Assembly (NCBI RefSeq): GCF_024436375.1
Contig: NZ_JAFMZM010000001.1
Coordinates: 310,001-374,000, forward strand
Source: Nocardioides astragali
Lineage (GTDB): Bacteria; Actinomycetota; Actinomycetes; Propionibacteriales; Nocardioidaceae
Direction: 5' to 3'
Length of the DNA: 64,000 bases
In this document: piece by piece, positions 61,008 through 64,000 of the stretch
How the letters are laid out: every line of letters starts with the position of its first letter
Position numbering within the stretch: the stretch's first letter is position 1
Position numbers and translations under genes: made by a program
The notes under the pieces: generated by a model
Seen by the model: only the letters and a program-made list of their open reading frames with translations
Database searches by the model: none
Told to the model about the DNA's origin: nothing

Positions 61008-61661
61008 TCAGAGCCGGTCGAGGCGTACGACCACGTCCGCGGCGTCGCGGGTGCCACCCACCACCGCCGCGTTGGCCTCGTCGCTGCGCTCCACCCACGC
61101 GCGAGCGTCGGCCGGGGACTTGCCGAACTGCTCGTGCCGACGCACCAGCCGGTCCCGTCGCACGTCCGGGTCGACCTCGACGAACCACGTCTCGGCCAGC
61201 AGGGGGCGTACGCGCTCCCACCCGCCACCGGACAGCAGGAGGTAGTTGCCCTCGGTGATCACCAGCCGCATCGAGGGTTCGATGGCGATCGCGGCGGCAA
61301 CGGGTTGCTCGAGGTCCCGCTCGAAGCTCGGCACGAACAGGGTGCGGTCGGGTCGGTCGTGCAGGCGCTGCAGGGCCGCGACGTAGCCGTCGACGTCGAA
61401 GGTGTCCGGCGCTCCCTTGCGATCGCGGTTGCCGAGCCGGTCGAGCTGCACGTCGGCGAGGTGGAAGCCGTCCATCGGCAGGTGGCCGACCGCGTCGGAT
61501 CCGAGGTTGGCGCGCAGGTGGGCGAGCAGCATCTCCGCGAGCGTGGACTTGCCGGCACCCGGCGGCCCGGTGATCCCGAGCACCACTCGTCCCGGACTGG
61601 CCAGCAGCCTCGCCAGTCGCTCCAGGAGCTGGGGCAGCGAGAGCGGCGCGGACACCGTCAC
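61008..61661 (-). CDS. P-loop nucleoside/sugar kinase-family protein
   Basis: A 217-residue kinase with Walker A GITGPPGAGKST, LPMDGFHLADVQLDRLG (a substrate-binding block with a D-G-F-H motif) and VITEGNYLLL followed by VEVDPDVRRDRLVRRH. This pattern is typical of the nucleoside/nucleotide kinase family that includes uridine kinase-like and fructose kinase-like (FrcK) proteins. Substrate not determinable. It is followed by a hairpin. Confidence 0.85.
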   Translation of the reverse strand: MTVSAPLSLPQLLERLARLLASPGRVVLGITGPPGAGKSTLAEMLLAHLRANLGSDAVGHLPMDGFHLADVQLDRLGNRDRKGAPDTFDVDGYVAALQRLHDRPDRTLFVPSFERDLEQPVAAAIAIEPSMRLVITEGNYLLLSGGGWERVRPLLAETWFVEVDPDVRRDRLVRRHEQFGKSPADARAWVERSDEANAAVVGGTRDAADVVVRLDRL

Positions 61662-61706
61662 TGGCCGGTGCTCGGAGTGACGGGAGAGCTCATGCGCTGA
61701 GGGTAG

Positions 61707-62288
61707 TCACGTCGAGGTCGGCGTCTCCAGGAACGGCACGGCCGGCTGTTGGTAGGCCTCTGTCCAGTCGCGAACGGTCCAGTACTCCAGCTGGCCGGGC
61801 CGGCTGGGAGAGGGGTAGTAGCCGGGCGGCATGACGCCTTCGACCGGCGGCCGGACCGGCCGGTCGTGGCGGTCGAGCAGCCAGAGCCCGCGGAGGTCCC
61901 ACTCCGGACCGGACGCGACGCCGGCGGCGCCCTGGAAGCGAATCCTCCGGCCGACGGCGGACCCGATCATCAGCTCGATGCGGGCGTAGCCGGCTTCGAA
62001 CTCCCGGAGCTGGAGTCGCGACGTCACCAGGATGCCGGCCACGATGCCAGTGAAGCCCAGCAGGACTGGGATGACGATGATGGGACCGTCCGCCAACGGC
62101 ATGAACGGGAACATGCCGAAGGTGAAGGCGACGAATCCCCACATGGCCTTCATCGAGCTGAAGACCACAGGCGATGGGGGTTCGGCCGGGACCGACGGGA
62201 GCAGCCCCAGTGTCCGTGCGCGCTCGTAGCCGGCCACCTCGGTGGGGTGTGGACCCCGACCGGGACCGTCAGTCAGTCGGAACGCCAC
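61707..62288 (-). CDS. Hypothetical membrane protein
   Basis: A 193-residue protein with two adjacent membrane segments (AMWGFVAFTFGMFPFMPLAD and IIVIPVLLGFTGIVAGILV) in the first half, then a soluble part with a Trp/Pro-rich end containing WDLRGLWLLDRHDRP and YYPSPSRPGQLEYWTVRDWTEAYQ. I do not recognise the family. Codon use is native and the gene lies in line with its neighbours on the minus strand, ten bases after the next gene's stop. Confidence 0.7.
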   Translation of the reverse strand: MAFRLTDGPGRGPHPTEVAGYERARTLGLLPSVPAEPPSPVVFSSMKAMWGFVAFTFGMFPFMPLADGPIIVIPVLLGFTGIVAGILVTSRLQLREFEAGYARIELMIGSAVGRRIRFQGAAGVASGPEWDLRGLWLLDRHDRPVRPPVEGVMPPGYYPSPSRPGQLEYWTVRDWTEAYQQPAVPFLETPTST

Positions 62289-62297
62289 GAGCGGAGC

Positions 62298-63029
62298 CTA
62301 CGGCGCCAGGCGGGGTCTCGGGGGGTGATCGCGCGAGTCCTGCGGCGCAGGTGCCTCACGCCCTACCCACGGCCACGTCATCAGCGCCCACACCGCCGCA
62401 ATGATGGCGACCTCCGCGAGGACGTACCAGGGCCAGGGGCCGAGCAGGTCGAGCGCGGTGGCGGCGCCGGGCTTGGCGTTGAGGTAGCCGTAGTTGGAGC
62501 CGATCGCGAGGTTGAGGCAGAAGACCGCCACCGCCCAGACGGCGGTGACGGCGACGGCGACGCCGTAGCGGCGCCAGTCCGGGTGGATCCCGCGCGTCCA
62601 GGTGAGGTGGACCGCGGCCCACACCGTGCCGATGTGCATGACCCAGAAGAGCAGGAAGGTCAGGTCGGGGAAGTCGGTGGAGAGGTCCGGCGTGATGACG
62701 GCCTGGGTGGTGAGCGTGATCCCCCAGAAGTACGTCAGCGCCACAGCCCACCGGAGGTGGGTCCACAGCGCGACCACGGCGACGACGGCCGCGACGTCGC
62801 AGAGCTGGACGGGCAGCGTCCGGACGGGGTTCCAGTAGCCCGGCGTGAAGTAGAGGAGCTGCAACGGCAGGACGGCGAGGGCGAGGAAGACGGCGAGAGT
62901 CTTGCCGAGCAGGTCGCCCGGGTCGCGCAGTCGCCTGCCCACGGCGAGGAGGACGACGATGCCCAGGACGAGCACCAGCACGGCGCCGAGGTGGGAGGCG
63001 CCGTACGCCGTGAAGTCGCGGTCGTCCAC
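62298..63029 (-). CDS. TIGR02206/YwaF-like membrane protein
   Basis: A 243-residue protein with about seven membrane segments, beginning MDDRDFTAYGASHLGAVLVLV. The pattern LPVQLCDVAAVVAVVALWTHLRWAVALTYFWGITLTTQAVITPD, then LNAKPGAATALDLLGPWPWYVLAEVAII, matches the TIGR02206 (YwaF) family of conserved integral membrane proteins. Their function is unknown. It is transcribed away from the ABC ATPase gene that begins at 63195. Confidence 0.85.
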   Translation of the reverse strand: MDDRDFTAYGASHLGAVLVLVLGIVVLLAVGRRLRDPGDLLGKTLAVFLALAVLPLQLLYFTPGYWNPVRTLPVQLCDVAAVVAVVALWTHLRWAVALTYFWGITLTTQAVITPDLSTDFPDLTFLLFWVMHIGTVWAAVHLTWTRGIHPDWRRYGVAVAVTAVWAVAVFCLNLAIGSNYGYLNAKPGAATALDLLGPWPWYVLAEVAIIAAVWALMTWPWVGREAPAPQDSRDHPPRPRLAP

Positions 63030-63194
63030 GACCTCCCAGTGCCCACGTCAGAGCCGCCGCATCCGCAGCGCCCGCCCGGAAGGCAAGGCCCAAGAAGAGG
63101 AGCGCGGGACGGACGGGTCGGCGCGCTCGTGACGTTTGGCCCTGTCCCGAGATGGTCGCGCTGCCTAGCGTGGGAGCAGGAGGAGGCGGGACGG

Positions 63195-64000
63195 GTGGCG
63201 GAAGACGTACTGGTCGTGGACTCGCTGGTCCGCAGGTTCGGCGACCTGACCGCAGTGGACGGGGTGTCCTTCCGGATCGCGCCGGGGGAGACGTACGGAC
63301 TGCTCGGTCCCAACGGGGCCGGGAAGACGACGACCATCTCGATGATCGCCGGGCTGATCGCGGCCGACGCGGGGTCGGTGACCGTGGCGGGAGAGGCGAT
63401 GACGCCGCGGACCACCGAGCCCAAGAGACACCTCGGCCTGGTGCCGCAAGAGCTGGCGATCTATCCCGACCTCACCGGACGCGAGAACCTCATGCTCTTC
63501 GGCCGGCTCCAGGGACTGACGGGCGCCGGGCTGAAGCAGCGGGTCGGGCACGTGCTCGAGCTGATCGGTCTGGCGGACCGGGCGAAGGACCGCAGCAAGG
63601 AGTACTCCGGCGGCATGAAGCGCCGCCTCAACATCGGCATCGGACTGCTCAACCGCCCCACCCTTCTGATCCTCGACGAGCCGACGGTGGGAGTGGATCC
63701 GCAATCGCGCAACGCGATCCTCGAGTCGGTCGAGGCGCTGTCGGTCGAGGGGATGGCGGTGCTCTACACGACGCACTACATGGAGGAGGCCGAGCGGCTC
63801 TGCGACCGCATCGGCATCATCGACTCCGGCCGGCTGCAGGCCACGGGCACGCGCGACGAGCTGATCCGACTCACCGGCGGCGTCGACACGATCCGTCTCG
63901 GCGGCAGCGGTGACCTCGTCGGCGCCGCCGAGGAGCTGCGCCAGATCCCAGGGGTCGAGCGGGTCGACGCCGAACGCCGCTCGGCGACGCTGACGGTCAA
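63195..64000 (+). CDS. ABC transporter ATP-binding protein (partial, runs off the window)
   Basis: The start of an ABC exporter ATPase: 268 codons to the window end. Walker A is GPNGAGKTT, the Q-loop follows in VPQELAIYPDL, the signature is YSGGMKRRLNIGIGLLN, Walker B LILDEPTVGVDPQS and the switch His lies in TTHYMEEAE. This is the drug/multidrug-export or ABC-2 type (DrrA-like, CcmA) ATPase; the permease should follow outside the window. GTG 63195 has AGGAGG nine bases upstream. The reading frame is open through base 64000. Confidence 0.92.
   Translation, partial: MAEDVLVVDSLVRRFGDLTAVDGVSFRIAPGETYGLLGPNGAGKTTTISMIAGLIAADAGSVTVAGEAMTPRTTEPKRHLGLVPQELAIYPDLTGRENLMLFGRLQGLTGAGLKQRVGHVLELIGLADRAKDRSKEYSGGMKRRLNIGIGLLNRPTLLILDEPTVGVDPQSRNAILESVEALSVEGMAVLYTTHYMEEAERLCDRIGIIDSGRLQATGTRDELIRLTGGVDTIRLGGSGDLVGAAEELRQIPGVERVDAERRSATLTV

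Overview
The window is 64 kb of very GC-rich chromosome from an actinobacterium. Third codon positions are strongly G/C, GTG starts are common, and the gene content and order (rpf-rsmA-ispE, miaB/miaA/dapF/hflX, lexA next to a LysM gene, nrdR-class II ribonucleotide reductase) point to a Nocardioides-like member of the Propionibacteriales. That placement is inference; no rRNA or other phylogenetic marker is present.

Layout. 0-6.2 kb: end of a resuscitation-promoting factor, 16S rRNA dimethyltransferase RsmA, isoprenoid kinase IspE, an NfeD-like/flotillin pair and an ABC-F ATPase. 6.2-8.7 kb: a MarR regulator with twin operators, a trans-aconitate methyltransferase-like gene, a glyoxalase-fold gene, a dispersed palindromic element and a hotdog-fold gene. 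8.7-12.1 kb: a complete gluABCD-type amino acid ABC importer on the minus strand. 12.1-17.9 kb: 2H phosphoesterase, secreted GH16 glycosidase, miaB, Nudix and small genes, miaA. 17.9-22.5 kb: quinone-reductase-like gene and divergent TetR regulator sharing a 35-bp dyad, DHFR-like gene, gamma-glutamyltransferase, dapF. 22.5-27.4 kb: an SDR gene, then three related secreted proteins with thrombospondin type-3 calcium-binding repeats; two arose by a tandem duplication whose 50-bp scar is visible, and the third is frameshifted. A NYN-domain gene lies among them. 27.4-41.4 kb: hflX, a fused secDF, a DinG-type helicase, a DivIVA-like/sulfotransferase pair, an FAD oxidoreductase, the SOS block (lexA, SDR, LysM gene with four LexA-box-like sites), secreted proteins, nrdR. 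41.4-44.4 kb: B12-dependent ribonucleotide reductase.

44.5-50.5 kb is the accessory island. It holds a PD-(D/E)xK-like nuclease candidate, a Vsr nick endonuclease, a C5-cytosine methyltransferase and a MORC/MutL-like GHKL ATPase, followed by an unknown small ORF and a helicase gene that has lost its 5' half. The divergent methyltransferase/ATPase promoter carries a sequence one base away from the LexA box consensus used at lexA. This is the best candidate in the window for an under-described (defence-like) system.

50.5-53.2 kb is a scarred stretch of small genes: an EEP nuclease, a duplicated methyltransferase fragment, a frameshifted membrane peptide, an ICMT-family methyltransferase and a PQ-loop protein. 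53.3-61 kb is an oxidative cluster: a SARP/AfsR-type regulator lacking the usual C-terminal region, two FAD-linked oxidases each preceded by direct repeats of exact 11-bp period (the format of SARP operators), a LuxR regulator and a flavin monooxygenase-like protein. The window ends with a nucleoside-kinase-like gene, two membrane proteins and the start of an ABC exporter ATPase.
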